The notes: generated by a model from the sequence alone, not told the origin. DNA of 64,000 nt from Coffea arabica (GCF_036785885.1 NC_092326.1:39270287-39334286); one strand, 5' to 3'. Shown: positions 15,401 to 28,221, counted from the first letter of the stretch. Program-made: numbers and translations.

Positions 15401-18400
15401 ATGAGGATTACATACTTAAAGAAGCCCATGAAAGTTGTGATAAGAGAACAAATAACATTTTCTTGGTCCTTGAGACATATGCATAATGCTTGCGAGATCT
15501 GCTTGAAAACCTACTATAACGTGCTTTTAGTGTTTTGAACTGTATTAGAAATGTTTTTTTCCAGCTTTTTGAGATCGCTATTTATAGATTCTTAATGTAT
15601 CAATGGTTTTTACAGAGTATATTGAATGCTCATTGTGCTTGTCTAACTGAAGTGTCCTTAGAATCTCCTCTCGACTTACTTGGCTATTTTATGGTTTTTA
15701 TGTCTAGTTGTCTGACATTGTGGAGCCTGATGCAAAGAATGAGGAGGAAAGTTCACTTCTTGGAACCATTAGGAGTAAATGCATCACACAATTGCTACTT
15801 TTAGGTGCTATTGACAGCATTCAGGTATGATTTGAGTGTTTTTCAGATTTTGAAGATTATCTAGAGTTTCAACATTTACTCCCTAGTAAACCATCATTTG
15901 GTACTTTGTAAAGAATGGTGTCTTATATTCTTATAACTGAATTCATCATGAATTTTGCTTAAATTTTTATACAGCCAATTTTTTGGAAGTCCTATGTTTT
16001 TTCTGCTAGCATTTTGTTGAGACAAATGTTAGGCATGCAAATCTCAAAGAATTCCTGAAACGTGCTTAATGACAGAGACTACTGAGGCATCAATGTGGGA
16101 AGGGATTACATCTAGAAATAGATGGTTTTTCATTTTTTTTAACATTTTTTGGTACTTATGGTAGAGACAAGAAAATAACTGCTTTTCTGTTGCTGCGTTC
16201 CAAACCTGCAGACGAAGTACTGGAACAATTTAACGACTTCACAGAAAATTAGTATCATGGACATTTTGTTCTCTCTGTTAGAGTTTGCTGCATCGTATAA
16301 TTCATACACAAACCTCAGATTGCGGATGCAGCAGATTCCTGCTGAAAGGTTGGCTGGAGGTCTAGCTATACATTTTTTTGTCTTCAACTTGGAGCTTGTA
16401 GATATGATTTCTGGTTTATTTTGTACAGGCCACCTATGAATCTTCTTCGACAGGAGTTAGCTGGAACTTGTGTATACTTGGATATTTTACAAAAGACAAC
16501 TGCAGAAGTTAATGGCAATATAGAGGAAGCACACAAAAAAAGTATTAATGAGAATGGTGATAATCATTTAGTGACAACTGGTGCCACTACAACAGAACAA
16601 ATTAAAGATGAAAAACTTCAAGGAATAGCGGAAGAAAAGCTAGTCTCTTTTTGTCGACAGGTGCTTATGGAGGCATCTGATTTCCAGTCCACCATGGGGG
16701 AGACTGCTAACATGGATATTCACCGAGTTCTAGAACTACGTTCTCCCATTGTTGTTAAGGTTTGGAATATTCTTCTTTAACTTAGTTTTTCTTGGATCCT
16801 ATCTCAGCGGTTAAGCTGGTATATAATGTCCTTTTCTTCTCTTTAAAGTCGCTTGGACTTGGTGAGAATAGTTGTGTGTGATATAGTTTGTGAAGAAACA
16901 AGAGTGTCGTATGCACAAGTGATTGCAGGTGCACAATGTCGAAGCTGACTTCTTAAAATTCTCAAAGCACATTATTTGGCCCCTGAAAATACATAGTAGT
17001 TCATGAGGTATTGTGCCCCGGGCATTTTTGCATCTGTTTTGCTGCCTGTGCATCTCAAATAGCAAAATAAACTCAAAACCTTCCTTGGCCTATTAGATGG
17101 TATATTTTGAAATCTACACCGCTACCCTGAAATGCTATATGATAACAGAGAGATGGATGGCATGTGTTTTCCATAACTTTTTTCTACTTGACCAAACAGG
17201 TTTTTCTTGTCTTTACCTCCTCTTGTTTTTTTCTTAGATTTTTTGGATTTTCACATTGTTGTTTCTTTCTTTGCGATGGTGACTAGGAAATCCCTTTAGC
17301 TATATAAAGAGGATAAGAAAAGAAAGGAAGCAGAAAAGATAGCATGTAAGGGAGATCTAAGCAGCTAGGGTCAAAGAAAGATTGAGCTATGGTAACTGGA
17401 CTTTGACAACTTTCCTAACGGACGACCATGTTTGAATTAATTGCATTCAGTAACTTGAGTTGGTCCCTGCCCATAAACTGACAATTGAGGACCTAAGAAA
17501 AGATTTTTTCACTTCCAGTATCACTGGGGACTTTTTAAGTGTTCCCAGAAAAATGCATAGAGGGCTTATGGATCGCAATTACCTCTATTAGTTTGTAATT
17601 TTTTTCCTTCACAATAGAAGGTTCTTGTAATATAACCCTTGATTGACTGAAGATTGCTGGGCATGGTGCTTGATAAGTTTTAGAAAATTGCATGTTACTT
17701 AAGATGTGGACTTGATATAATTTAAAGTATCTGGTACCATGTATATTTGAATTGCTCTTAGTTGTCTAGGCATCATGTGAGATTCTGATGGTGTTGGCAC
17801 TGCTGATTTCCCTCGTTCTTGTCTTTTAAATACTTTTTATTCCTTGATTGGAAGGAAAATATTGCGAAGTTTATTTATCTTCTAATGGCTCAAGTGATGC
17901 CTCCAAAAGAGACGAAAGACAGGAATACTGACGTAGCTTGAAGAAAACTTCTATATTTCTGCATCTGTTGGCGGCAAGTAGACAGTGAATTTTGGCTTTT
18001 CTTTTCCCTTTTTTTCTTTTTTCCTTTTTTTTCCCTTTTTTGGCTTTCTTGTATATATCAGCATAATTTTGTGCCTGATATATGTAGTTTACATTCTTTT
18101 CTGCTGTTGTTGTTGTTGTACTTCAGTGTATTTAAATGCGATATAATTGGTTCAAAGGTGAGGAAAGCTGTATGTTACTCTTTCAGTAAACAAGTGGTTC
18201 TTTGTCTTCCAGGTGCTTAATGGTATGTGCTCTATGAACAGCAAGATATTCAGAAATAATCTTAGAGAGTTCTATCCTCTGATAACGAAACTCGTATGCT
18301 GCGACCAGGTATCTCTGCTTCTGTAAATGAACGTTTTCAGTTGTTTGCTAGTCTGGTTGTCCACGAAAAGACATTATTCTTTTCCTGCTTTTTATGTCAT

Positions 18401-19075
18401 ATACCTTGATAAGCATAGTTTTACCACCTCCAAAAATTGTTGAAATTTTCTGTTTCTTAATTTCAGTGGGTAGTTACAATAAAGTTGCCTTCATGGTTAA
18501 ACTGTTTCTTCTACCATATAGGCGATAGAGTACCTTATATGTTGCTTTGTTCTAGATAGTTTAATTATTAGTTCTAAAGTCCATCAGTGAATGATCAGCA
18601 TGGATTGTTATGTGCCTGCCCCGCTGGGGGTGCTTCCTTGAGGGAATGCGATTTGTATTCAATGACTGTATTTGTCTGTCTGAGTGAGCACATGAGAAAA
18701 CATCGTCATTTCTATCTTTTGAAACTTTTATTTCTACTTGTGAATCCTGTCCTACCAAGTCCCTGATTCTATCCTTGACCTGTCTACATCATGGTCCTGT
18801 GTACTAATTGTCTGGCAAAAGATGAGTGCTTGCTGTTTGCTTAAAGAATGTAAAATCTTTTATTGACAAACAAATTAGAACAAAAGTTGTCTGTGCAGTC
18901 ACAGAAGTAATAGGTGTCTATTAGGTGGGTCAGAAGATCAACCTTTCAGATGACTTCTGATTAGAAATATGACTTCTGATTTTTCCAACAGATGGATGTA
19001 CGCGGAGCTCTGGCAGATCTTTGCAGCAAGCAGTTAACAGAGTTGTTGCCGAAAGCACAACAGCCTGTTCATTGA
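1280..19075 (+). CDS. BIG5: BIG5-type ARF guanine-nucleotide exchange factor (Sec7 family), 5' partial, 32 exons visible
   Basis: Large ARF-GEF that loads GTP on ARF GTPases at the trans-Golgi/early endosome; the Arabidopsis orthologue BIG5 (BEN1/MIN7) acts in endocytic recycling and immunity. Exons by GT-AG and phase: 1280-1355, 1643-1898, 3089-3210, 3300-3358, 4022-4079, 4157-4241, 4344-4547, 4699-4757, 4876-4945, 5030-5098, 6549-6671, 6768-6821, 6920-7002, 7251-7347, 7445-7543, 7663-7854, 7944-8054, 8163-8347, 9743-10369, 10623-11040, 11716-11955, 12032-12155, 12264-12412, 13581-13937, 14250-14416, 14506-14738, 14901-15079, 15708-15824, 16212-16348, 16429-16759, 18213-18308, 18992-19075 (TGA). 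Phases agree throughout, giving 1752 visible residues, close to the family length. DCB/HUS regions precede Sec7 (7944 to about 9960), which has [12 protein letters not shown] with the catalytic Glu codon at 8304-8306. HDS repeats follow. The N-terminal 30-40 residues are missing. No frameshift is seen, so the gene looks intact. Confidence 0.95.
8783..8941. repeat. 83-bp tandem duplication in a BIG5 intron
   Basis: Two near-identical head-to-tail copies (8783-8865 and 8866-8941), each beginning GGCATGCACATCTCATAGAT, lie in the 1.4-kb intron between the two main Sec7 exons. They differ at few positions, so the duplication is fairly recent. No coding meaning. Confidence 0.85.
9415..9462. repeat. 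Compound (TC)n(AC)n microsatellite
   Basis: Uninterrupted TC run followed by AC repeats within the BIG5 intron before exon 9743-10369. Such runs are usually length-variable. Confidence 0.9.
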
Positions 19076-20553
19076 GTTTCTCCAGCGGGAGTTCCCTTAG
19101 CTTTCAAATTGAGTTTAGAATATGGTATCTGATTTTGCTAACGCAGTTTTTGTTACCTTGATGTAATTAGAAGACTTGCGCAGTGTATAAACACTACACT
19201 ACGGCCTCATATAGCTTATACCCTTGTCAACATTTCCTTTTTTTTTTTTTTTTTGAGAGTTTTACCGGATGTAATATTGGAAGAGCACAAGAGAACATCC
19301 ACTTCCCTTTAGGTTATACGATAGTGCTAGTATGCATTTGGCTATTCAGGTCTGAGAAACTTTGGTGTTTTAATATAGAATATGCAACATTTGTTGGTTA
19401 CTCTTCTGTTGAAATGCATCAAGCCTTCTAGCAGCTTATTTGCTGTCAATAAACACTCTGGTAGTTTCGTTATTGCTGTTACTAGTTGCTGAAGGATGAG
19501 CAGATGCATCTCTCTTATTGAAAAATGTTGCACTTTTTGTTGTAGTATTAGCACTTTCTTCATCCATTCATTCAGCAGCTCAGTCTTATCAACTATTCTT
19601 CTGCTAGTGGTGTCTCATCTCAAAAGGATGATCGTCCAGTGAAGCAGAAGTAAAGTGTTTTTGCAACTTGGTCTTGTCAAATCAAAGTTTTGTCCTTAGG
19701 CATAATAATAAGTTCCACGAAATTGTAAACGAGATAGAATCAAATGCTACCAAAATGCTCAAAAAGAAAAAGAGAGTGCCAGCCACGGTTTGTGCTTAAA
19801 GGTACGATCTAAATTGTGAAAAATTTTATGTCAGTTTGGAGTAATTACTTAACATGCCTAATAGTCGTTCTCGAATTAATGAAAGAATTCTACGTAAACA
19901 TACGAGGACTCACCTGATCTCATTTAGCATGCGAATTAGCAAGCGGAGTCTTTATATGTTTATGTGAAGGTTTCCTATTGGTTCAAGAACAACCGTTAAA
20001 CATGACAAATAGTTGTTCCAGGCCGGTATAAAATTTTTCGGAATTGCGATTTCAATCTCTATTCCGAAACCATTTGTCCACTTCAATTTAAAACACGCCC
20101 GCTTAAACATCCTCATTTAATCAATTCAACAAGACTGCTTGATTTTAGTCGTATAAATACAAAAAAAAAAAAAGACATAATTTTTAAAATTTTAAATTAT
20201 TCTTTTATAAATATGTCATGCATCCAATCATGTTTATATAAAAAAGTTTGTTAATCTTACTATTAGTACGAGTAAATGGAGGAAATAATCATGAAACTTT
20301 TTAGGACCATTCACCCAAAAAAAAAAAGTGCATCTTAAGTTTCAATTAATTGAATGACTATTTTGTTTAAATAAAAGTTTCATGATCAAAATAGGGGATT
20401 TCAAATTGTTTAGTGATAATTTATGTCATTATAATAATAATAATAGTAGTAATTTCCTTTAATTACTGTCGGCGAATCATGTTCTCATCGCGTGCAGATT
20501 CCGGTATAGAGAGAGAAAGGGAGAAACAGTAGACAGACGACGACATTTGAAAG
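19076..20553. other. BIG5 3' UTR and intergenic stretch to the FYVE-type gene
   Basis: The first part is the BIG5 3' UTR. An AATAAA polyadenylation-like signal at 19448-19453 would give a 3' UTR of about 390 nt. The rest is AT-rich with no open frame resembling a gene; the promoter and 5' UTR of the next gene are presumably within about 19900-20553. A purine-rich stretch precedes the ATG at 20554. Confidence 0.55.
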
Positions 20554-23500
20554 ATGGAGCCACCGCCGTTTCAAGAATCCTCCCGCTGTGACGTCTGCTA
20601 CTGTAGCTTCACCACCTTCCGCCGTCGGGTACTTCCTCTTCATCTTTCTAAATTCTTGACACTGCACAAACTTCGCCATCATATTTGATCGGATCATTTC
20701 ATTGCAATTGTTATTATATATTCCTGTCGTGATTAATTCATTTCCAAGTTTTAACTTGAGAAGCATTTTTTTTTTAATTTAATTGACTAGATCAAGCATG
20801 ACTTTCAGAATTTTAGCAATTGATTTTTTTTCAACAGGATTATTGGGAAATCGATTTGAATTAAGTGCAATGAGCATCGTGTTTCGTATTTTTGGTATGT
20901 GTACTAGTAAATATTGAAACTTCATACAATTTGATTAGGATCTTTTCAACTGATTTAGCTGTAAAAATTGAGTGTATTATCTTTTGAAAGTGATTTTGGT
21001 AAATATGTTTGATGTCCAGAATTCTTAATTGTATTGATAAGAGAAGGAGTTTAGTTTGAAGTAAGATAACTTGAAGTTGAAGAAGAATGAAAGAACGAAG
21101 AAAGGGATTTGAGAGTGGACGGATAACTGCTACTTCTCGAACTGAAGAACTTCCCTTATTGCAATTAGAATGATGTGAAGTCCAGATAAATCAAAAGGAG
21201 TCACCACAGATGGGCCAGCTTGTTGTTTTTTATTGTATTATATGCATAAAGTAAATAACTTGAGTGAGAGATAATGCAATACATGGCAGCTGCTTTCTTT
21301 CTTTTGGTCTCTTGCACTCCAATTAATGCAATCAGATCCTTCAGTGGCTAATGATTGACCTTCAAACTGGTAATGGGAGCACATTATAAAGAAGGTGGTT
21401 TAGACTTTCAGTTTACTTTCCTCCCTGAGAGAGAAACTTGGGAAGTGGGGTGAGACTTGAATGAGGTGCAGCATGTTAGTCCACTTCGGCGTCTAAATTT
21501 TATATGCCTGCTCACTGCAAATGACGATGTAGCTGCTTATAACTGCAAATCTTCAAATAGGCACATATGAACTGCATGTGGGTGTGGTCTTATATGGACT
21601 GCCATTTGGCCAATTCTAACCAGTGGTTTGCCATGTGAAGCCCTAGACTGGTGGGACTACAAGATGATATCTCTTGTCAGTGGCCTCTATTCTTGTGTGA
21701 CCATGACTTTCAGCATCATATAAGACATTTTATGTTTAGAGTCTTTACAAATTCCATTTTTCTTGTGCATGTTGGTTGAAATCTTGATCATACTTGATGC
21801 TTTAATATTTTGTGTAATGTCCAATAACCCCAGAATGCCCCTCGCCTATCTTCTTGATCTAATTTTCTTCCAAGTAACTCTTTTATTTGACTATTGGGGT
21901 ATAATACACCATCAGCACTGATACTGTCAACCTGGTACTCTACCTTAGACTATGGAAATAAAACCTTACTCCGCTGAGCAGCGAGTTGCTTCTGTTTCGA
22001 AAAGCTTAAAGCAATTCCTTGCATACAAGTTATTTTTGAGTATGCACCAACTTTCAGTAGAAAAATACTACAAGAAATCTCTTAGCTGTGCAATATAGCA
22101 ATTTCCATGAAAGCTTGGAAAGTGTTCTGGGTGACCTGACTTTAAATGTGAAATGTGGCATCTTAAAGCGGTCTTTGGTATTCTTCTTTAACCCTGAATT
22201 GAAATTTGACAATGCATTCGGATCTCAGATTTGTTTTTCTTGTAAAAGTTGAGGTTAGAAGAGTACTACTGGGTCTTCTGGGTGAAAGATTGACAGGAAG
22301 TATAAAATGAGTTTTCCCTTTCTGGATAGACTCTAGGCTTGTGGTAGGCTGACATCAAGATATTGTGGATTTGACTAACAGGTGATTGAGAGATGTGTAA
22401 ATTTGTCTGTGATTGCTTGTATGGTTGAGTCTTAAGCATGAACTCCTATCTGTTCTGGTAAGCAAGGGAGTTGAACTAAGTTGCACCTATCTGCTATGCT
22501 GCTTTTTTTTGCATCCCTCTTTCAAATACTTGTCTGAACTGTTCTCTTTGTTATATTTCTTTCTTTGCTTTTCTTGTCTGAGCCATTCTTTCCCTGTGAT
22601 TACAGCATCATTGCAGATGTTGTGGTCGAACTTTATGTGCTGAACATTCATCACATCAAATGGTATGATAAACATAAGGCTTTTTGTATTCTAGGACTTG
22701 TATACCCAGAGTCGTATCAGTATGACATACTATTTTTAGTTTTTTTATCTTTTGCCTGATTGCTTGTTTTCAGGCATTACCTCAATTTGGTCTTCATTCA
22801 CCTGTCAGAGTTTGTGCTGACTGCTTTAATAATTCCTCCCGGTAAATTCTGTCATCTCACTCTAAACAATTTAAGGGATTTGTTGTACTTTTTACGTAAT
22901 ATACTCCTCAATCATGGTTGAGCTTGTTGTTTATCTAGCTCTTTTTTGGGTAATTGAAGGCTCTTTCATTCATTCCAATCTATGGAGGGTCAGATGGTAG
23001 TTGCTTCAAGAGACTTGAGTGTGGCATATTAAACTGAAAACCTACCTAAATTTAGCATTTTGCTCCCTGAAGGGGCAGGCTTGAAATGAGTGGTTTGTAA
23101 ACCTGCATCTCTTTCACCCCTCAGATTACCAAATTCTGGTTTTAGTTTTCCAAACCAGACACATTGATTTATAGAGGGGCTCTACTTGTTGATCTAAAGG
23201 CATTATCTAGAGTTAAATCATTTTGTTTTAATTCACTCATCCTTGCTCTTATTGCATGTTAACAATTTTTGGGCACATGATTAGAAATCTTCGTGTACAT
23301 GTTGGCCCTTCTTATTCTATTTGACCAACGTATCAAACGAATTGTTCTGCTTGCTTACTATGCATTTTGTTGTGAGAAGTTTGAATAGAGATGCTGCACC
23401 AGCTATTTCAAACGGGACAACTGTTGTAACAGATGCAATTTCAAGATTAGATATCAACCCAGTTACTGAGATGGAAAAAGAACCACCTGTTGATAGAGCT

Positions 23501-25545
23501 TCTGTCCAAAGCACTCTAGAATGCAAGTGTGGGATGCCTTTATGTATTTGTGAAGCACCTGCTGCTCCAAAAGAAGATGTTACTTCACAGGCAAAATCCT
23601 CTTTTCCCCCTTGTTTTAGTTTGATCTGAAATGCAACTTTCAGGTAAAACTTATGGATATTAAAGTTTTCGTCTCTGCCCAGGAGGTCAAACGTGCTTCA
23701 ACTAGTATGCTTCGTTCTAATCCAAAACCCAAAAAAGCAGAGACAGCATCAAGGGCTAGAGCCTCGACGTCAAATAGCAAGCATGGGTATGTTCCATTCA
23801 TGTCTTGCATTCGCTATGTATGTCCTTGAGTTGCATGATCATATTGACTCTCTGCCAGTTTGTTAAACCGCATGTTTTGGTTGCAGAATGTGATGACATA
23901 TCTTTCTTCAGTGTTATGTCGTATCTGTCCACCTCTGACTTAGGATGTAAAGTTGATTTGAATAGACTAATTTGACCAAGCCCTAGTGTGACATTTAATA
24001 AGCTGGGCTAGAATTCGAGTTCTCTTAACTGAGAGGATGTGGAAAAGGAAACATGAAGATTAATTCTTTGATGTTCTCTCTCACACTGAATCTATTATTG
24101 TGAAGAAGTTTCAGTTACCATTGATCTGTTATGTTAGAGACTATACTTGAAAGTTAGAAGATTGAGAGTAAATAAATTCCATGTCGAAGACGTAATTCCT
24201 TAATTTTGATCGTCAGTTTTTCCTTCTTGTATTCTTAGAAAACCATATTTATTTGTTTTCTCAAAGGTTTGTTCTTTCCCTCGGTACTCTAACCAATGGA
24301 GGCCAAAGTTTAGCTGTCACCTTTTCTGTTTCAGAAGTAGCTATAGTGAATTAAATGCTAGATGCTAATATCTCCATCTTCAGAAAGTACATTGTCTCTT
24401 AAAGTCTCTTAACATTACTGTATGCATAAACTTGCCAAACTTATATATCTTCTCATGACAGTTCTTGAGCTACTCATGAAATTGATTGTGGTCTCAAAAC
24501 TCTGAGTCTGAAATTGGCAGTTGCTACATATTTAATGCCTTTAAACAGTAGAAATATGGGAAATAATCTTGATTTTACATTTTTCTGTTTACTTGAGATG
24601 TTTAATATCTTTAAATGTGGTCGAGTTTATTAAGAAATTGGGTTGGTATGAGCATAACTTCTCTCATCAGGTTTGGGTACTACTATTGATTTAAATGGTT
24701 AATTTGTTTATGTGCTTAAGGGCATCTACTCTTTTGTTATTACAAATGTGTTCTCCCTATTTCTCTCTCTCCCTCTTTCTCTCTCACACACACAGAGGCA
24801 CTAAACACACAGACATTTATACATTTTATTTTTGTTTCTCCATTTGTTTTAAAAGGTTTATTGTGTGAATATACTGCTGAAAACTAGATAGCTTACGTAT
24901 ATCTTGGAATGTTTTCAGAACCATTTTCAATCCTGGTCAAGCTAGTAATGATATATTGCAAGTGGATTATGAAGCTAGTGGAGAGGTTGGTGCTCTGCTT
25001 TTGCGATTTTATAGGTGATGTTAATGTTATCTACAGTCTTCTGCAGTAGTTTCATCTAGTCTTTAAATTGTTGTATCTTGCAGGGTTTAAGGGAAGCAAT
25101 AAAAAATGGTGACAGTGCTGCTGCCATGAAACTTTTGAACCAGGTATCTTTGGCTTGCCTCTGAATTATTATTGATAACCTTTTTTTTTTTTTGGTCAAC
25201 AATCTACACCAACACCTACTCTTCCTACACTATGTGGAAAGGGACAAATCCAACTAGGTCACTGGGAACTGGAGGGGACTAAACACCTCTATAGACCATA
25301 GGGCATCCACTGGATTTGGAGAAGCCTTATAGAGTGGCAATTGATGGGAGGCAAGGTTCAAAACCTTGACCTCCCACCCCACAAAGACCTTAAGTGCCTT
25401 TGTGGTAGCCAACAGCCCAAGGGGCCGTTGGTTGCCCAGTTGAAGTACATTGATTCATTGTTGAAATAAAACTAAGCTATAATCAATTCTTTAGGGTGTG
25501 GATGCTAATTACTGTGATCGGCAAGGCTCATCTCTGTTACATCTG

Positions 25546-25616
<71 letters not shown>

Positions 25617-26141
25617 AAAGGAAAGAAAAGAAAAACAGATAGAAAACATAACTGAAACAGATAGAAATATACACCACTTGCTGGTGTCAGATTGCTTATA
25701 GAAGGTTATGTGCTTCATTAACTGGACTTATTTGGTGTAGGCTGCGGTTTTTAACCGAACTGAAATAACTTTTGCCCTCATGGACCATGGAGCGAATGTT
25801 TATTTCAAGAATTCACAAGGTAAGTTGATTTTCAAACCAAATAAATTTGTGGACTGGCATTGATTTGCATGACAAACTGGCTACTGGTGATTTTGCTTAG
25901 CGATAGGGGAACATGTTAATCTGGCAACCGTTGATTTAGTTGGTTTTTCATAGCTTTTACTTTACTGGAAAGAGATTTTATCCAGCCCTAGCTAGTGCAG
26001 TACTGTCGGCTAAAGTGAATGGCAAATATCTGTATGGTGACCTTCAATGATTTTCCGAATTGTTCAGGTGAAACACCATTGGATTGTGCACCTGCCACGT
26101 TGCAGTACAAGATGAAAATGAAGATAGAAGAGAGTCAGTGA
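20554..26141 (+). CDS. FYVE-like zinc finger and ankyrin-repeat protein (281 aa, ten exons)
   Basis: Exons: 20554-20628, 22606-22662, 22774-22841, 23380-23590, 23683-23786, 24919-24985, 25084-25143, 25495-25545, 25741-25819, 26068-26141 (TGA); the total is 846 nt and all phases agree. Residues 12-61 form a FYVE-type finger with zinc ligand pairs C12/C15, C28/C31, C36/H39 and C58/C61 and the basic RRRHHCRCCG motif that in FYVE domains binds phosphatidylinositol 3-phosphate. The WxxD motif is absent and the sixth ligand is His instead of Cys. Residues of about 100-195 are low-complexity with a short Cys-rich patch. About 195-276 hold two ankyrin repeats (GSSLLHLAAVFN, ETPLDCA). An endosomal or vacuolar-sorting role is inferred only. 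The start of exon 4 is uncertain: an acceptor giving 23389 is also in frame. The intron at 23591 seems to use a GC donor. Confidence 0.8.
25181..25436 (-). mobile_element. tRNA-derived SINE in an intron of the FYVE-ankyrin gene
   Basis: Read on the minus strand this has a box A-like segment (25411-25397, TGGCTACCACAAAGG), a box B-like segment about 30 nt further on (25367-25353, containing GGTTTTGAACC) and a terminal A-tract (the T run at 25181-25193). This order and spacing is that of a Pol III tRNA-derived SINE. I could not define a clean target-site duplication, so both ends are approximate. Confidence 0.6.
25547..25612. repeat. (CT)n followed by (CA)n microsatellite
   Basis: Long CT run (to 25581) then CA run (25584-25612) immediately after the donor of the 25495-25545 exon. 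Long open frames across it on both strands are repeat artefacts. Confidence 0.95.
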
Positions 26142-27481
26142 TTGGGCTCAAGACATGTCAACTAATAGTGACATTTTGATGCCTAATTATAAGCCATAAA
26201 ATCTACTCTGTTTTCTTGAAGTATTGATGATTTGTTCTGTTTTTCAACATGGTTTTGGCATTTTGTAAGAGTACTCGTTTCGGTACTCAAATCTTTCTAA
26301 TGCAGCACATGATCAATTTCTTCACCCCAAGTGAAGTTGTAAATTTTGAAATCCCATCCATGCAAATAATTTTTCAAGTGAAAGTTGTAAATTTTCAATG
26401 CCATCCAAAATCGTTCTCTTTGTTTGTTTCTTCTTTTTCCTCCTTTCATTTTTTTATTTGTGTTTTTTTTGTTGTTTTGTGTTTTGTTGGGGGGGGGGGG
26501 GGGTCAGGTGTCGACTAGTCATTGAGGGCATTTTAGGGCCCCTTTCCCGTTGAAAGACTCATGTTGGTGATGAAAATAAAGACCGTTGTTACCAATTTGT
26601 TGTTTCCCCCGAAAGTTTATGCTTAAACATGTTGTGGATACTTGGCTTCTAATCATCAGTGGGACTCGTGGAATGCTGTAGCTGTAAACATTTAAATCTG
26701 TCCTATGGTTTCTGCAGCACTATTTGTGGTCCTGCCTTCCCACCACTGTTATTCTCTGGAGGGAAGGGCGGGGTAAAAGGCAGTGCTTCAGGAAGCTCAA
26801 GGAAATTGGGTTCTTAACCTTTACCAATTATGAGGAGAACTTGCTGGCTTGGCTTGGATCAGTTGGATGTTAATTATCATCATACAGATTTGTTTGCGAT
26901 GCATCCTATTGACACATATTTGATTTTAGACAATTTAGCCTCAACCTGTAGCCTCAACAGATTGGTTGATGAGGAAGTTGGGAATTGACAGTAGTCTTGG
27001 TGACCAGATTTCGTTTGTCATGAGAAAGATCTTATATATAAGCAAAAAAGGGTCCCTTACCTCTTGCCCTCGTAAGCCTTCCCTACCAACCTGAACACAA
27101 AGCTGGATGAGCAGAATATCAAATGGTGCTGCCGAAGCTAGTTAATGAGGCAGTAACCCAATCCAGAATAAAAGATGCAGATGGGAGGCAATAAACCATT
27201 AGCCTGACCTCAGTAAAGTCGATACTTTTTGGGTGTTGGAATTTCAGATAGGATAAGCACACCTATCCTTCTTTCTTTGCTGCCATCAGCAAAATTAGCT
27301 TTAGAAAAGTAAACTCTGCCGTCATCTCCGATGTGTAAAATTGATTCTCCAGCTGGATGTGGACTGTGGAGAAAGAAAAACACATAAAGATACCCCAAGA
27401 TCAAACCACCTACCGTCCAGTCCACCATCCACCCTCCACTTTCCTTAACGTCATCCACCGGCCTACCCCCACAAATCCTTC
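26142..27481. other. Intergenic stretch between the FYVE-ankyrin gene and RING-H2 gene 1
   Basis: Includes the 3' UTR of the FYVE-ankyrin gene, a 15-G homopolymer at 26489-26503 and, from about 27216, sequence duplicated upstream of RING-H2 gene 2. No other gene recognised. An open frame on the minus strand at 27210-27458 covers the duplicated promoter-proximal block and is not credible as a protein. Confidence 0.5.
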
Positions 27482-27488
27482 TATAAAT
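27482..27488 (+). promoter_or_regulatory. TATA box of RING-H2 gene 1
   Basis: TATAAAT lies 146 bp upstream of the ATG at 27634 and is followed by a CT-rich leader (about 27521-27545) typical of plant 5' UTRs. The aligned position upstream of gene 2 (about 30549-30558) reads AATAAGTA, a weaker match. Confidence 0.6.
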
Positions 27489-27633
27489 TCAGCCTCGAGC
27501 TTCTCTAAAGAGCCCCCCTTCCTCTCTCTCTCTCTCTCTTCAAATTCTCCTTTCTTAATCTCTTAGCAGTTGTCTTCTCACAAGATTTTGCCCTCTAGTT
27601 GCTAGAATTTGTCAATTTGTCACGTCTGGGAAA

Positions 27634-28221
27634 ATGGGATTCTGCGATTGTGGGATGGTTGGTGATGATCACTTTGTGCTATGCAAAGCAGCTCTAATCT
27701 TTGGAGTGACGAGATGGATCTTCTTCTGTGCTCAGAAACTAGTGAAACAATATTACATGCACATGTTTTCTTGGTCCTTTGACCACCATGAGCCCACATC
27801 ACAATCTTCATCAGCAGTTCATCATGATCACTCTTCTTCAGCTTTAGAAATGGTGAGAGATTATTTGAGCTTGACAACTTTTGAAAACATCAAGCAGAGG
27901 CTGCCAGAAGAAGAAAGCCATGACATGTCCTGTGCAGTTTGCTTGAAGCGTTTCAAGAAGAATGATCAGGTCTGGGAATTGAACAATTGCAGGCATGTCT
28001 TCCACAAGCAATGCCTGGATAGATGGCTCCTCTACGACGCCCGGTTAACCTGTCCTCTTTGCAGAACTTCATTGATCACCATGAGTAGTTCAGAGTCTTG
28101 TTCCATGCCGCAGCAGCAGCAGCAACCTAGTTGGGCTGTGGAAAGGATTCTTTATCTATTTGGGGATGATTTGCTCTCTCCATCTTCTTACTCATCTGGA
28201 ATGGAGGATCTGAGCTATTAA
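27634..28221 (+). CDS. RING-H2 E3 ubiquitin ligase, copy 1 (195 aa, intronless)
   Basis: Small single-RING protein expected to bring an E2 to substrates for ubiquitination. The RING-H2 pattern is complete: C100, C103, C119, H121, H124, C127, C140, C143, with W131 in the E2-binding groove. The core resembles the plant BRH1/RHA small RING-H2 group. The N-terminus has a moderately hydrophobic segment (about residues 14-32) that could be a membrane anchor or amphipathic helix. A poly-Gln/Pro stretch and a conserved PSWAVERILYLFGDD tail follow the RING. The ATG is the first in frame after the TATA box and leader. Copy 2, 3 kb downstream in the same orientation, is clearly a duplicate. Substrate unknown. 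Confidence 0.9.
   Translation: MGFCDCGMVGDDHFVLCKAALIFGVTRWIFFCAQKLVKQYYMHMFSWSFDHHEPTSQSSSAVHHDHSSSALEMVRDYLSLTTFENIKQRLPEEESHDMSCAVCLKRFKKNDQVWELNNCRHVFHKQCLDRWLLYDARLTCPLCRTSLITMSSSESCSMPQQQQQPSWAVERILYLFGDDLLSPSSYSSGMEDLSY

Noticed and set aside
25498-25718. Open frames across the CT/CA microsatellite
   Set aside because: Dinucleotide repeats keep frames open by chance; the real exon here ends at 25545.
27210-27458. Minus-strand frame KANFADGSK, similar to one at 30327-30602
   Set aside because: The similarity between the two reflects duplicated upstream DNA of the RING-H2 genes; the frame is not preserved to matching starts and stops.
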